32,084 nucleotides of DNA, from assembly GCF_030063355.1 (NCBI RefSeq), contig NZ_JASISZ010000037.1, forward strand, positions 1 through 32,084. Direction: 5' to 3'. This DNA comes from Streptomyces sp. PH10-H1. GTDB taxonomy: Bacteria; Actinomycetota; Actinomycetes; Streptomycetales; Streptomycetaceae. Under the pieces are notes generated by a model that saw only the letters and a list, made by a program, of their open reading frames with translations, did not search any database and was not told the DNA's origin. Positions within the stretch are counted from its first letter, which is position 1. Each line of letters opens with the position of its first letter. Shown here in pieces: positions 1 through 7,253 of this stretch. Made by a program: the position numbers and the translations under genes.

Positions 1-110
1 GGTGTCGTAACCGCGTCACTACCAAGGGGCCCGTTCTTTCATGCCCGCGGCCCCACACGCACTTTCGTCCATATGGTCACCCGCACCGCCCGTCTCGAAC
101 GAGATCCGGT

Positions 111-542
111 TTGCCACAACGCACTAAGACAGTCCACCCGCCTACGCGCGGCCCGTACAGCAACGAGGAGGTTGCCAGGGCCATCCGTGCGCAAGGTGGT
201 GATATCTCCAAGCAGTACATCGCTTACCTGCGCAAAGGCGAGCGGGACAACCCGCGGATGCATCACCTGGAAGCACTTGCGCGGTTCTTCGGTGTGAAGG
301 CGGCCTATTTCTTCGATGACGACACGGCCGCAGAGACGGACACCAAGCTCGACCAACTCGCGGCCCTGCGAGAGGCAGGCGTCCGAGGGGAGGAGCTGCG
401 AGCGCTCACTGACGCAGGAGTCACTCAAGTGGCGACGCGGGCGGCCGGGCTCTCCCCCAAGGGATTGACCTTCGCATCAGCCCTCCTCGATCAGCTTCGT
501 GAGATGGAAGGACTTCCTCCGCGGCACCCCAGCCATGAATGA
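111..542 (+). CDS. XRE-family helix-turn-helix transcriptional regulator
   Basis: A 143-residue protein with an N-terminal XRE/Cro-type DNA-binding domain (about residues 15-70). Visible are 'NEEVARAI', the recognition part 'ISKQYIAYLRKGERDNP' and the closing helix 'LEALARFFGV' followed by 'YFFDDD', the usual end of this fold in actinobacterial regulators. The C-terminal half is helical and unrecognised. The start is TTG, with a purine-rich 'cgaga' a few bases upstream; no ATG or GTG in this frame fits better. It lies upstream of an ImmA/IrrE metallopeptidase and a seven-helix membrane protein on the same strand. In ImmR/ImmA and DdrO/IrrE systems the peptidase cleaves such a repressor; applying that here is inference. 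Confident of the family, not of the target genes. Confidence 0.85.
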   Translation: MPQRTKTVHPPTRGPYSNEEVARAIRAQGGDISKQYIAYLRKGERDNPRMHHLEALARFFGVKAAYFFDDDTAAETDTKLDQLAALREAGVRGEELRALTDAGVTQVATRAAGLSPKGLTFASALLDQLREMEGLPPRHPSHE

Positions 543-912
543 CTCAACGTTCCGAGTCATGCGGGGCGTTGAGTGCCGCGGCTGAACCTGGAGGAGGAGC
601 TGAGCGATGCGGGGTAGCCATGCCCCAGCGAGGTGCGAGCGCCATCGGCACAACAGATACTGACTGAGGCGCCTGTAGCGCATCGAGGCGCTGGCGTTCA
701 TCAAACGTATAGCTGGGGCCGGTTGAATGTGGCCCATCACGCATCCCTTGCGGGGTTGGGAACAGGCAGCATTGCTGACCGGTTCACCTCTGTCTGCGTC
801 GCCGCTCCACGGCAGGCGCAGTGCACTCGGGAGAGAACTTGCAGGATGGGCCGCCACGTGGGTTGCTTACAAATCCAGTTGGGGGGATACAAGCCATGGG
901 AGGTCAGACTCG
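541..912. other. Spacer between XRE gene and metallopeptidase gene, with nested inverted repeats
   Basis: This 370-base stretch has no convincing gene. Directly at the XRE stop codon there are two mutually exclusive inverted repeats: actcaacg/cgttgagt (542-549 and 567-574) and gactc/gagtc (541-545 and 554-558). They could be a terminator, an attenuator or an operator for the XRE protein; the sequence does not decide. The metallopeptidase frame is open back to an ATG at 727, but the encoded stretch before residue 63 of that longer version looks non-protein-like. Confidence 0.35.
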
Positions 913-1446
913 ATGAGGCGTGGTCAGCTGCGTCGTCAGTGCGAGGCCCTCTTGCGTGGCATCGACTTCCCGCAACCGTTCGATATCGGGGTGTTGTGCC
1001 GACGACTGGGAGAGAGCCGAGGCCGGCCCATCCGTCTCGCTCCGATTTCTTTGCCGGCTGAGAGTCCCTGCGGCCTGCTCGTCTCTACCGCCGAGGCCGA
1101 CTACATCTTCTACGAAGCGCGCTCTCCCGCGACACACCAAACGCATGTGATTGCACATGAATTGGGGCATTTGCTCTGGAATCACCAAGCAGCTGCCAGC
1201 CCGCTTGTGGACCAGCGCGCCCATCTCTTGCTGCCCAATGACATCGATCCTGTTCTGATTCAGCGGATGTTCGGGCGTAGTCATTACGCCGACCCTGAGG
1301 AATGGGCAGCCGAGTACTTCGCCACGCAGTTGCTGCGCCAGGTGAGCGAGTGGACCCCTCGGCCGCCGTCCGTACCTTCAGAGGCGGCGGAACTCGTTGG
1401 TCGGCTGGAGCGCTCCCTAGACCACGGCAGGGAAGGCTCTACGTGA
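913..1446 (+). CDS. ImmA/IrrE-type zinc metallo-endopeptidase
   Basis: A 177-residue soluble protein with the zincin motif HELGH in 'HVIAHELGHLLWNH' and a downstream 'DPEEWAAEYFATQLL', whose Glu is the usual third ligand position in the ImmA/IrrE (DUF955) family. These peptidases cleave partner XRE repressors in response to stress or partner signals. The ATG at 913 is chosen because GGGAGG lies nine bases upstream and the family's helical start 'RRQCEALLRG' follows directly; an ATG at 727 would add 62 unlikely residues. The stop codon overlaps the GTG of the next gene by four bases, so the two are translationally coupled. NCBI-style annotation often calls such proteins 'toxin component', but there is no direct evidence of toxicity here. 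Confidence 0.85.
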   Translation: MRRGQLRRQCEALLRGIDFPQPFDIGVLCRRLGESRGRPIRLAPISLPAESPCGLLVSTAEADYIFYEARSPATHQTHVIAHELGHLLWNHQAAASPLVDQRAHLLLPNDIDPVLIQRMFGRSHYADPEEWAAEYFATQLLRQVSEWTPRPPSVPSEAAELVGRLERSLDHGREGST

Positions 1447-2648
1447 TAACTGCGGCCATTTCCGCCTTCAACGTTGCCTATCCGATCTGTGCGAGCGCCA
1501 GTTTCATTGCCCTCGGCTACAAGCTGCGAGACCTGCGGCGAGACCCCCACAACACAGCACTCAGATCGTTGTGCGTGGCTCGCCTGTGTACCGCCCTGGC
1601 GTACGTCTGGATCACGCCATGGCTGTACGTTCGGATCGACGCGCTCAGCGGAACCAGCAATCTCAGCACGCTGCTGAGCAATGGCTTCATCGTGCTCAGC
1701 TCCCTGGCTACCCAGCTGATGATGCTGGGCTGGTTCAACGACCCGGATGAGGCTCGCCGCAAAGCGCCATGGGTGTGGGCATTTTTCTGTGCAGCTCTCG
1801 TGCTCATGACCGTGCTGTTCCTCGTCGATCCACTGCCGGGCGAACACCCCGTAGATTTCGAAGTGCACTTCGCACACGCGGGCTTCGCCAGCGCCTACAT
1901 GCTGGTCTACTTGACCGTTTATGGCATCAATTTGGTCAATACCGCTCGCCTGACCTGGCCTCCTTCCCGCGCCCTCAGCCGACCGTGGCTGCGACGATCT
2001 CTGCGACTGACTGCCTTGGGATCCGTATTCGTCACCGGCTACCTCGTCGGAAAGTCGCTGGGTCTGGGTGGCCGCTGGGCTGGCACGGACCGACTTGACG
2101 TTGCAGCAGTTCTCTGTGCCCCTATGATCGCTAACGTAGGCTCGCTTGTCCTCGTCACCGGCAGTACCTTCCCGGGATGGGGGCAGCGCATAGTGGCCAA
2201 TGCGCGACAGTATCGGGCCCTGCGTCGGTTGTATCCCATGTGGTTCGCGCTCTATCAAGCCGTCCCCGGCATTGCCCTGTTCCCGAGGCGTTCGTCGCGT
2301 CCACCAGTGTTCGTAGGCGACTTGGAGATACGTCTGTACCGCCTAGTCATTGAGATTAGGGACGGCCAGCGTGCCCTGCGTCCCTATGTGGATGCCAACG
2401 AGCTGGAGAGTGTGACGCTATCTGCCCAGGCAGTTGGTCTTGACGGCGAAGAACTTCGAGCAGCGGTGGAGGCATCCGCGATCACGCTCGGGATTCAAGC
2501 GCATGTGCAGGGCGCGGAGAGCGCTGACCCAGTGCAGGAAGTGAATGATGGCCCATCCGCAAAGAGCTTGGCTGGTGAGATAGTTTGGCTGGAACGCGTA
2601 GCTCGAGCGTTCGTCGGCCCTTCGGTACGGCAAATAGACAGGCCGTAG
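1443..2648 (+). CDS. MAB_1171c-like seven-helix membrane protein
   Basis: A 401-residue protein with seven hydrophobic segments in the first ~250 residues (for example 'FIVLSSLATQLMMLGWF' and 'VWAFFCAALVLMTVLFLV'), followed by a soluble C-terminal part of about 150 residues. The pattern and the neighbours match what NCBI names the 'MAB_1171c family putative transporter'. Transport has never been obvious from the sequence: there are no ABC, MFS or channel motifs. The GTG start overlaps the upstream stop as GTGA, so it forms an operon with the metallopeptidase and probably the XRE gene. Seven helices plus a cytosolic tail next to a repressor and a repressor-cleaving protease suggest a membrane sensor as an alternative; that is inference. 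Confidence 0.75.
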   Translation: MITAAISAFNVAYPICASASFIALGYKLRDLRRDPHNTALRSLCVARLCTALAYVWITPWLYVRIDALSGTSNLSTLLSNGFIVLSSLATQLMMLGWFNDPDEARRKAPWVWAFFCAALVLMTVLFLVDPLPGEHPVDFEVHFAHAGFASAYMLVYLTVYGINLVNTARLTWPPSRALSRPWLRRSLRLTALGSVFVTGYLVGKSLGLGGRWAGTDRLDVAAVLCAPMIANVGSLVLVTGSTFPGWGQRIVANARQYRALRRLYPMWFALYQAVPGIALFPRRSSRPPVFVGDLEIRLYRLVIEIRDGQRALRPYVDANELESVTLSAQAVGLDGEELRAAVEASAITLGIQAHVQGAESADPVQEVNDGPSAKSLAGEIVWLERVARAFVGPSVRQIDRP

Positions 2649-2700
2649 AGTGACGGATGATATCGGCGTTTTCACCGCATGTGCGAAGGCGTCGGGTTTG

Positions 2701-2726
2701 GGTCGGTTCAGGCTTCTGAACGGACC
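2701..2726. terminator. Bidirectional hairpin between convergent genes
   Basis: An 11-bp stem with one mismatch (ggtcggttcag / ctgaacggacc) and a gctt loop lies between the stop of the seven-helix gene and the stop of the oxidoreductase on the other strand. A short T-rich run follows on the + strand. Position and symmetry fit a shared intrinsic terminator. Confidence 0.6.
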
Positions 2727-3685
2727 TATTTCCCTGGGTCGAGTAAGAGCTTGCCCGTCGTCCGGCGTGTCTCCAGATATGTGTGGGCGTGCTGTACTTC
2801 GCTCAATGGGTAAGTGCCTCCGACGCACGGCGTCAGCGCCCCCGAGAGCACCGCGTTCGACAGCTCGTTCATGGAGTGAGCGAGCATGCCGCGTATGGGG
2901 TAGATCTGCGGCAGTACGAAGCCGATGACACTCCTGCTACCCACCATGATGTCCAGAGTGTTCAGGGTTGCCGTCTTCCCGCTGGCGTAGCCGAAGGCAA
3001 CCAGGCGGCCGAAGGGTGCCAGGGCGTCCAAGGCTGCCTTGGTGGAGGTACTCCCGGTCATCTCCAGCACGATGTCCACCTTCCGGCCGCCGTTGGCTGC
3101 AATCAACTGCGCGGTAAGGTGGCCTGGTCCGGCGGAGTCAATGGCCGCGTCGGCGCCTAGGTCCAATGTGAGCTGACGCTTGGCGGGTGTGGAAGCGGCA
3201 GCGATGATGCGACCAGCACCCGCAAGCCGCGCGAGCTGGATCGCCACAGTGCCGACACCGCCAGCAGCGGCAAAAATCACGACGGACTCGCCGGGTTGAA
3301 TCCGGGCACACGTATGCAGCAAATGCCAAGCTGTGTTGCCTTGTACTCCCAGAGCCAAGGCCGTGTCGTCATCGATGCCGTCAGGGACTTCGAAAGTAGT
3401 TCCTCGTGGTGCGAGTGCGCATTGAGCATACCCACCGCCCCGCACCGTCAGCCCAAGAACACGTCGACCGTCGCTTTGTCGTCGGCCTACCACCTCGCTG
3501 CCTAGCACATAGGGCAGGGCGACATCAGCGATGTAATTGTCTTCGCGGATATGCAGATCGGCGTAGTTGACACCAGCCCGGTCGACGTCGATGAGCACGT
3601 GTCCGGGCCTTGGCTCCGGAACGGGCAGCTCGGTGACCTCCAAGACCTCAGGTCCTCCGAAACCCCTGATCACTACTGCGCGCAC
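2726..3685 (-). CDS. Zinc-independent NADPH:quinone oxidoreductase / MDR-family alcohol dehydrogenase
   Basis: A 319-residue member of the medium-chain dehydrogenase/reductase superfamily, quinone oxidoreductase branch. It opens with 'RAVVIRGFGGPEVLEV', has a GroES-like N-terminal domain ('GHVLIDVDRAGVNYADLH', 'YVLGSEVVG') and a Rossmann domain with 'AAAGGVGTVAIQLARLAGA' (AxxGGVG NADPH motif). The zinc-binding Cys cluster of true alcohol dehydrogenases is absent, so it should use NADPH to reduce quinones or enones; the substrate is unknown. The GTG at 3685 is chosen because AGGGGAAG lies just upstream and homologues begin exactly there; an ATG five codons earlier (3700) lacks a site. It stands alone, convergent with the membrane-protein cassette. 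Confidence 0.88.
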   Translation of the reverse strand: MRAVVIRGFGGPEVLEVTELPVPEPRPGHVLIDVDRAGVNYADLHIREDNYIADVALPYVLGSEVVGRRQSDGRRVLGLTVRGGGYAQCALAPRGTTFEVPDGIDDDTALALGVQGNTAWHLLHTCARIQPGESVVIFAAAGGVGTVAIQLARLAGAGRIIAAASTPAKRQLTLDLGADAAIDSAGPGHLTAQLIAANGGRKVDIVLEMTGSTSTKAALDALAPFGRLVAFGYASGKTATLNTLDIMVGSRSVIGFVLPQIYPIRGMLAHSMNELSNAVLSGALTPCVGGTYPLSEVQHAHTYLETRRTTGKLLLDPGK

Positions 3686-4137
3686 GTGTCTTCCCCTCAT
3701 CGAAATTTCGTGGCCGAACACGCGAACTTGCGCTGAAAGACGAGGGTAGTGATTGCCCAGGACCGTGAAGGCCTCCCTAGGCGCTGACTTGGGATCCAGC
3801 CTCCTCGTCATCAGCGCGCTGAGCAAGGCCGACTGCAACGGCCCGCAACCTGGGCGGTTCAGATGCCTCGCCAACTGCAGCGCCTTTCGGAACACCTGCC
3901 GGAGAACGAAGGGCCGCGCACAGCGCGGAGCCGGTCGCCGTCCGCGCCCAGTGGGGGAAAGACAGGTCTGGGCACGTGGTCGGGAGGTTGCGCGTAGTGC
4001 CGGCCGACGGGGCACAGGCGAAGCCTCCGGCGGAGGGGCTCCGGTTTTGGGATGGCGGAACCCGGACTGCGACCGCGGACCGTGCGTGGTCGGGGTGGGA
4101 GCTGCCCTCCCGCCACTCGACGTCCCGGGCAGAGCCG
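3686..4137. other. Unassigned spacer upstream of the oxidoreductase
   Basis: No gene is supported here. The frame of the oxidoreductase stays open on the minus strand to about 4015, but the encoded residues are basic and low in complexity and do not resemble the family. The right part merges into degraded transposase sequence. I see no tRNA, clear promoter or repeat. Confidence 0.4.
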
Positions 4138-4549
4138 AGCAGTCGCCGCCTGACTGCCGCGCTGACGCGGGTGCTGCTGAGTGGGTCGGGCACCTGGCGG
4201 GACCGTGCCGAGGGCGTCATGGGCCTGGCGTGCGCGGTCGTGCTTGGGGCGAGGGACCTCTCGGAAGCTGAGCAACTGCAGGCCCACCAGGTGTCGGTGT
4301 TCGGTTCCGGGACCTCGGACTCCACGGCCCGGCGTGATTCTGCTGCGGCCCGGCAACGCGGGCGCGAACACCGTGGCCGACCACGTCACCGTCCTCACCG
4401 ACGCGCTGCGTCAGATCCCCACCTCCTCGCAGGCCAAGATCCTGGTCCGCGTCGATGGCGCCGGGGCCACCCACGACCTGCTCGAACACCTCGAAGCCCT
4501 GAGCACTGCCCGGCGCACCGTGCGCGACACGGTCGGCTGGAAGATGACC
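4138..4549 (+). pseudogene. IS1380-family transposase remnant, frameshifted
   Basis: Two pieces of an IS1380-type DDE transposase in different frames. The first (about 4147-4335) contains 'ALTRVLLSG', 'GVMGLACAVVLGARDLSEAE' and 'VFGSGTSDSTARR', matching the N-terminal part of the family. The second (about 4331-4549) contains 'GVILLRPGNAGANTVADH', 'LTDALRQIP', 'ILVRVDGAGATHDLLEHLEAL' split by normal spacing, and 'TVRDTVGWKMT', the strongly conserved region carrying a catalytic Asp. Family members are about 450-480 residues, so roughly half is missing, with a deletion or frameshift near 4330 and loss of the C-terminus. No intact terminal inverted repeats were seen. Family assignment is from recognition of these motifs. 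Confidence 0.72.
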
Positions 4550-4630
4550 CGATGCCGACGAGCACGCTATCGCTCAACTGCCCAAGAGCGTGGGGGAGGA
4601 CTCGCTGCGGCAGGACAGCGGCCTCCCCTT

Positions 4631-4963
4631 GGGCGGACCAATATCTTGATGTACTCGCTCATCAGCCAGCTCTGGCACGCTGCCAGGCGCGCCGCGGGGA
4701 TCGCGAGGGAGATTACTCCGCATTGGCTGCGGCACTTCTTCGCCTCCGCCGGCCTCGCGAAGGGGGTTCCGGTGACGGACATGGCCGAGTGGCTCGGCCA
4801 TCGCGACTCCCGCACCACGCACCAGACGTACGCACACGTCATGCCCGATGCGCCGGAGCGCCTGCGATCCGTCATGGACTCCATCTTCAACCTCGAGGCC
4901 GAGGTGACCCTTCCGCTCGAGTTCGAGGCAGTCTGTGAGGCCGCGTTCGCAGTGAGGTACTGA
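4631..4963 (+). pseudogene. C-terminal fragment of a tyrosine recombinase/integrase
   Basis: About 110 residues that correspond to the catalytic C-terminus of a phage-type integrase. Visible are 'HWLRHFFASAGLAKGV' (box II H-x-L-R-H), 'MAEWLGHRD' (the LGH motif) and 'TYAHV' with the nucleophilic Tyr. The N-terminal arm-binding and core-binding domains and the first catalytic Arg are absent. It is in the same open frame as the second transposase piece, so an apparent 260-residue protein spans both, but the joint (about 4550-4630) is low-complexity and not from either family. I treat it as a dead chimera. No attachment site or tRNA was recognised beside it. Confidence 0.75.
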
Positions 4964-5270
4964 GCCTCATCCTGGGGCGCCTCGGTCCTCGCCCGCTGGG
5001 GCGGGTGTCGGGGCACGAGGGGACAGAGAGGCTGGCGTGTTCGTTCGTTTCACTCGATGGGGTGAGGAACCAGCGTCGGGCGGCGTAGGTCCGCGCTGGT
5101 GGAGAGGCTGAAGATGAGGTGGTTCGGAACGCTCCGTGATCGTTCCTCGCCTGCTGCCGGGCTCGGTGGCAAACGCCGTGTGGCCCAGCCAGCACCGCCT
5201 CAGCACGCCAAGATCCCGGTGCTGGTTCCGTGCTGACCGCGACGGCCCGGATCATGGAAACCCGCAGGTC
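4964..5270. other. Unassigned stretch after the integrase fragment
   Basis: About 300 bases without a supported gene. All open frames are short, rich in Arg and Pro, and look like chance frames in GC-rich DNA. It lies between two broken genes and is probably further eroded DNA. Confidence 0.35.
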
Positions 5271-5384
5271 CTAGCTCTCTTCGGATGAGTTGTCGTACCA
5301 CTCGATGGTCGTGCCGATGAGGCTCGCGGCGACGATCCGACGCAGCTTGGACGGGGTTGGCGGGGCGGTTGTCGAGGCGGCCAT
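5271..5384 (-). pseudogene. N-terminal fragment of an MHS-type (metabolite:H+ symporter) MFS transporter
   Basis: Only 37 codons remain, reading 'MAASTTAPPTPSKLRRIVA' followed by 'ASLIGTTIEWYD'. The string R-[RK]-[IV]-x-A-[AS]-x-x-G-[TN]-x-[IV]-E-W-Y-D is the hallmark start of the MHS branch of the major facilitator family, where 400 or more residues with 12 helices should follow. Here the frame turns to 'NSSEES' and stops, so at least 90% of the gene has been lost. A site reading ggaag lies upstream of the ATG at 5384, so this is the true original start. The fragment is cut by whatever event removed the DNA to its left. Confidence 0.75.
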
Positions 5385-6152
5385 GGGTACCACTTCCGGG
5401 CGGGGGACGGGGATACTCTCGTGTCGCCACACCGTAGAAACGCACAGGTCAGCGGCCCATGTGGTGGTACCCCATACTTCGCCCGCCCAGTGTGAGCGCG
5501 GCACCCATGACGGGCGCGGCGTGCTTCGCGGCTTCGAACTGCTGACGCGCTATTCGGTCATGGCCCTGATCGCCACGGCAATCTTCGTCATCGCGCCGAT
5601 AATCCGAATCCTGCGATTCGCCTGGGCCCACACGATGGCGCGCCCATATTCACATGCCTATGGGCCGCCCATGATTCCGCCCTGTCCCACACCGAAGCGC
5701 CGGCAGTGCGCCATCGTGCGGTGACCGCGCCGGTTCGGACGCTGCTCGGCCCGGCCGCCCCCGGCGGAGGCCCTGACCGGCTCGTTGGCCGAATCTCGCC
5801 CTGGGGATCGGGCGGCGGCCCGCCGCTCGGCTGCACTCCGGGCGCCCTCCGGGCTCGGACGCCGGGAACGCCATCCGTTCGGGAAGGCGCCACATTCGGC
5901 CGGAATTCACCGATGCGGCGGGCCGGAGTTGTGAACTACCACTTTCGCGGAATGGCGACGAGATCCCTCCGCCGTATTGACGCGAAATTGTCCACTGTGG
6001 AGCATGACTGAGTCTGACCTTCCGGGCTTGGGGGCGCCGTGATGGCAACACCGTTATGTCGGCAGCCGGCATCCTGTCCTTGGCCGCGTGAGGCTCCACC
6101 CGTTCCGAGGCCCCGGAATCCTGCCGGCCTCCGCTGACACCGTCCTGAGCAG
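5385..6152. other. Long spacer upstream of the SARP gene
   Basis: Nearly 770 bases without a convincing gene. On the + strand about 5560-5620 would encode one hydrophobic segment ('VMALIATAIFVIAPIIRIL') in a weak open frame, which I cannot assign. A TTGACG hexamer at 5977-5982 is a possible -35 box for the SARP gene; the sequence 17 bases further (gagcat) is a poor -10. Otherwise I see nothing definite. Confidence 0.35.
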
Positions 6153-6941
6153 ATGTCTCCCCACAGGCACCAGCCGGACAGCTCGCAGGCGGCCTTGCGA
6201 CGGCCGCCGACGGCCGGCATTGATCCGGCATGGTCGCGACTATTGCTGCTCGACGGATTCCGGTTGGAGTGGGCTGGTCACCAGCGTGACCTTCCCCGCA
6301 GTGCCCAGCGGGTGCTGGCTCTGCTCGCGCTGAGCGGACGTCCCGGTCGGGCCGGTGTCGCCGGCCAGCTGTGGCCCGAGGTGAACGAGAAGCGTGCGCT
6401 GGGCAGTCTGCGCACGGTGCTGCACCGTATCCAGATCAACTGCCCTGACATCGTGCGCAGTTGTGGCGACCACCTGGAGCTCGCCGGTTCCGTTCTGGTG
6501 GACTTCAGCGAGGTCACCTCCTGGGCGCTGTCCGCGCTGTCGGACGGGCCCGGCGACGCCGTCGACCCGGCTGCCTTGCGGGTGCCGCCCGGCGCGTACC
6601 GGGGCACGCTGCTCCCGGGCTGGTACGACGAGTGGGTTCTGCTGGAGCGCGAACAGTTCTGCCAATTGCGGATGCACGCGCTGGAGGAGACCTCGGCCCG
6701 GCTGGCGGGTGTGGGCCGGTACGGGGAGGCGCTCTACGCCGCTCACAGCGCCGTCCGGGCGGCGCCGCTGCGCGAGAGCGCCCACCGGGCCGTCATCAGC
6801 ATCCATCTCGCCGAGGGCAACATCACCGAGGCCGTCCGCCAGTACGAGAGCTTTCGCGACATGCTCAGGACGGAGGTGGGCGCCGAACCGAGCCCGCTGA
6901 TGAAGCGGCTGCTGGGGCCGTTCGCGGAACCCGTGCCGTGA
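6153..6941 (+). CDS. SARP-family transcriptional activator (winged helix + BTAD)
   Basis: A 262-residue Streptomyces antibiotic regulatory protein. Residues ~28-105 form an OmpR-like winged helix ('LLLDGFRLEWAG', 'LPRSAQRVLALLALSG', 'LWPEVNEKRALGSLRTVLHRI'), and residues ~115-258 the bacterial transcriptional activation domain ('LLPGWYDEWVLLEREQFCQL', 'ALEETSARLAGVGRYGEALY', 'REQYE'-type helices as 'EAVRQYESFRDMLRTEVGAEP'). The size matches 'small' SARPs, which switch on the biosynthetic genes beside them by binding direct repeats near promoters. It is directly upstream of a short Cys-rich peptide gene and an adenylating enzyme, with matching direct repeats in between. The ATG at 6153 has no strong ribosome site; a start some codons later cannot be excluded. 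Confidence 0.9.
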   Translation: MSPHRHQPDSSQAALRRPPTAGIDPAWSRLLLLDGFRLEWAGHQRDLPRSAQRVLALLALSGRPGRAGVAGQLWPEVNEKRALGSLRTVLHRIQINCPDIVRSCGDHLELAGSVLVDFSEVTSWALSALSDGPGDAVDPAALRVPPGAYRGTLLPGWYDEWVLLEREQFCQLRMHALEETSARLAGVGRYGEALYAAHSAVRAAPLRESAHRAVISIHLAEGNITEAVRQYESFRDMLRTEVGAEPSPLMKRLLGPFAEPVP

Positions 6942-6998
6942 GCCGCCCCAGGACACCGTTGGCCGCGGCGACTCTGTGATTTCTGCGCTGACGCCGGA

Positions 6999-7036
6999 CT
7001 GACTCCACGTTCACACGGTGCTGACTCCACGGTCAC
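6999..7036 (+). promoter_or_regulatory. Candidate SARP operator: two 16-bp direct repeats with 22-bp period
   Basis: The sequence ctgactccacgttcac (6999-7014) recurs as ctgactccacggtcac (7021-7036) with a single mismatch. The period of 22 bp is two helical turns. SARPs such as ActII-ORF4, DnrI and AfsR bind direct heptamers spaced by 11 or 22 bp beside the -10 region of target promoters. The repeats lie about 100 bases upstream of the peptide gene and downstream of the SARP gene itself. A third half-match, tgttcac, occurs at 7046-7052 but off register. Function is inferred from position and spacing. Confidence 0.6.
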
Positions 7037-7131
7037 GCCCACTGCTGTTCACTGCACGGCAGCCGGCTCGTTCGACCCGGCCTCCACCAGGTCGCCGGGG
7101 CACGTTCAACCGAATCCCTAGGGGGAACGGA

Positions 7132-7209
7132 ATGAAGATCCAGATCCGCAAGCTCGAGCGCATTGAGACGACCGTGGCCTGCGCGTGCGGTAGCTGTTCC
7201 GACTGCTGA
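7132..7209 (+). CDS. Cys-rich 25-residue RiPP precursor-like peptide
   Basis: A 25-codon gene preceded by a strong site (aggggg, about 8 bases before the ATG). It has a charged, amphipathic first half ('MKIQIRKLERIETT') that looks like a minimal leader, and a C-terminal core 'VACACGSCSDC' with Cys at positions 17, 19, 22 and 25, the last residue of the peptide. It sits between a SARP activator and an adenylating enzyme with an RRE-like N-terminus, the classic arrangement for a ribosomally made, modified peptide. I do not recognise the peptide from any characterised family. A small metal-binding peptide is an alternative reading. Spacing to the next gene is 44 bases. Confidence 0.75.
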   Translation: MKIQIRKLERIETTVACACGSCSDC

Positions 7210-7253
7210 CGGCCCCCGCACCCGTGCCCGAGATCCGAGAAGGGACAACCACC

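Noticed and set aside
727..912. Longer version of the metallopeptidase starting at ATG 727
   Set aside because: The extra 62 residues are not protein-like and a good ribosome site stands only before the ATG at 913.
3701..4015. N-terminal extension of the quinone oxidoreductase
   Set aside because: Family members begin at 'RAVVIRG'; the extension is basic low-complexity sequence without a ribosome site.
5290..5724. Plus-strand frame with one hydrophobic segment
   Set aside because: It runs antisense over the recognisable MHS transporter stub, shows no family features and has no convincing start.
5977..6005. Firm promoter call for the SARP gene
   Set aside because: TTGACG is good but the sequence 17 bases downstream (gagcat) does not match a -10 box, so it is only noted as weak.
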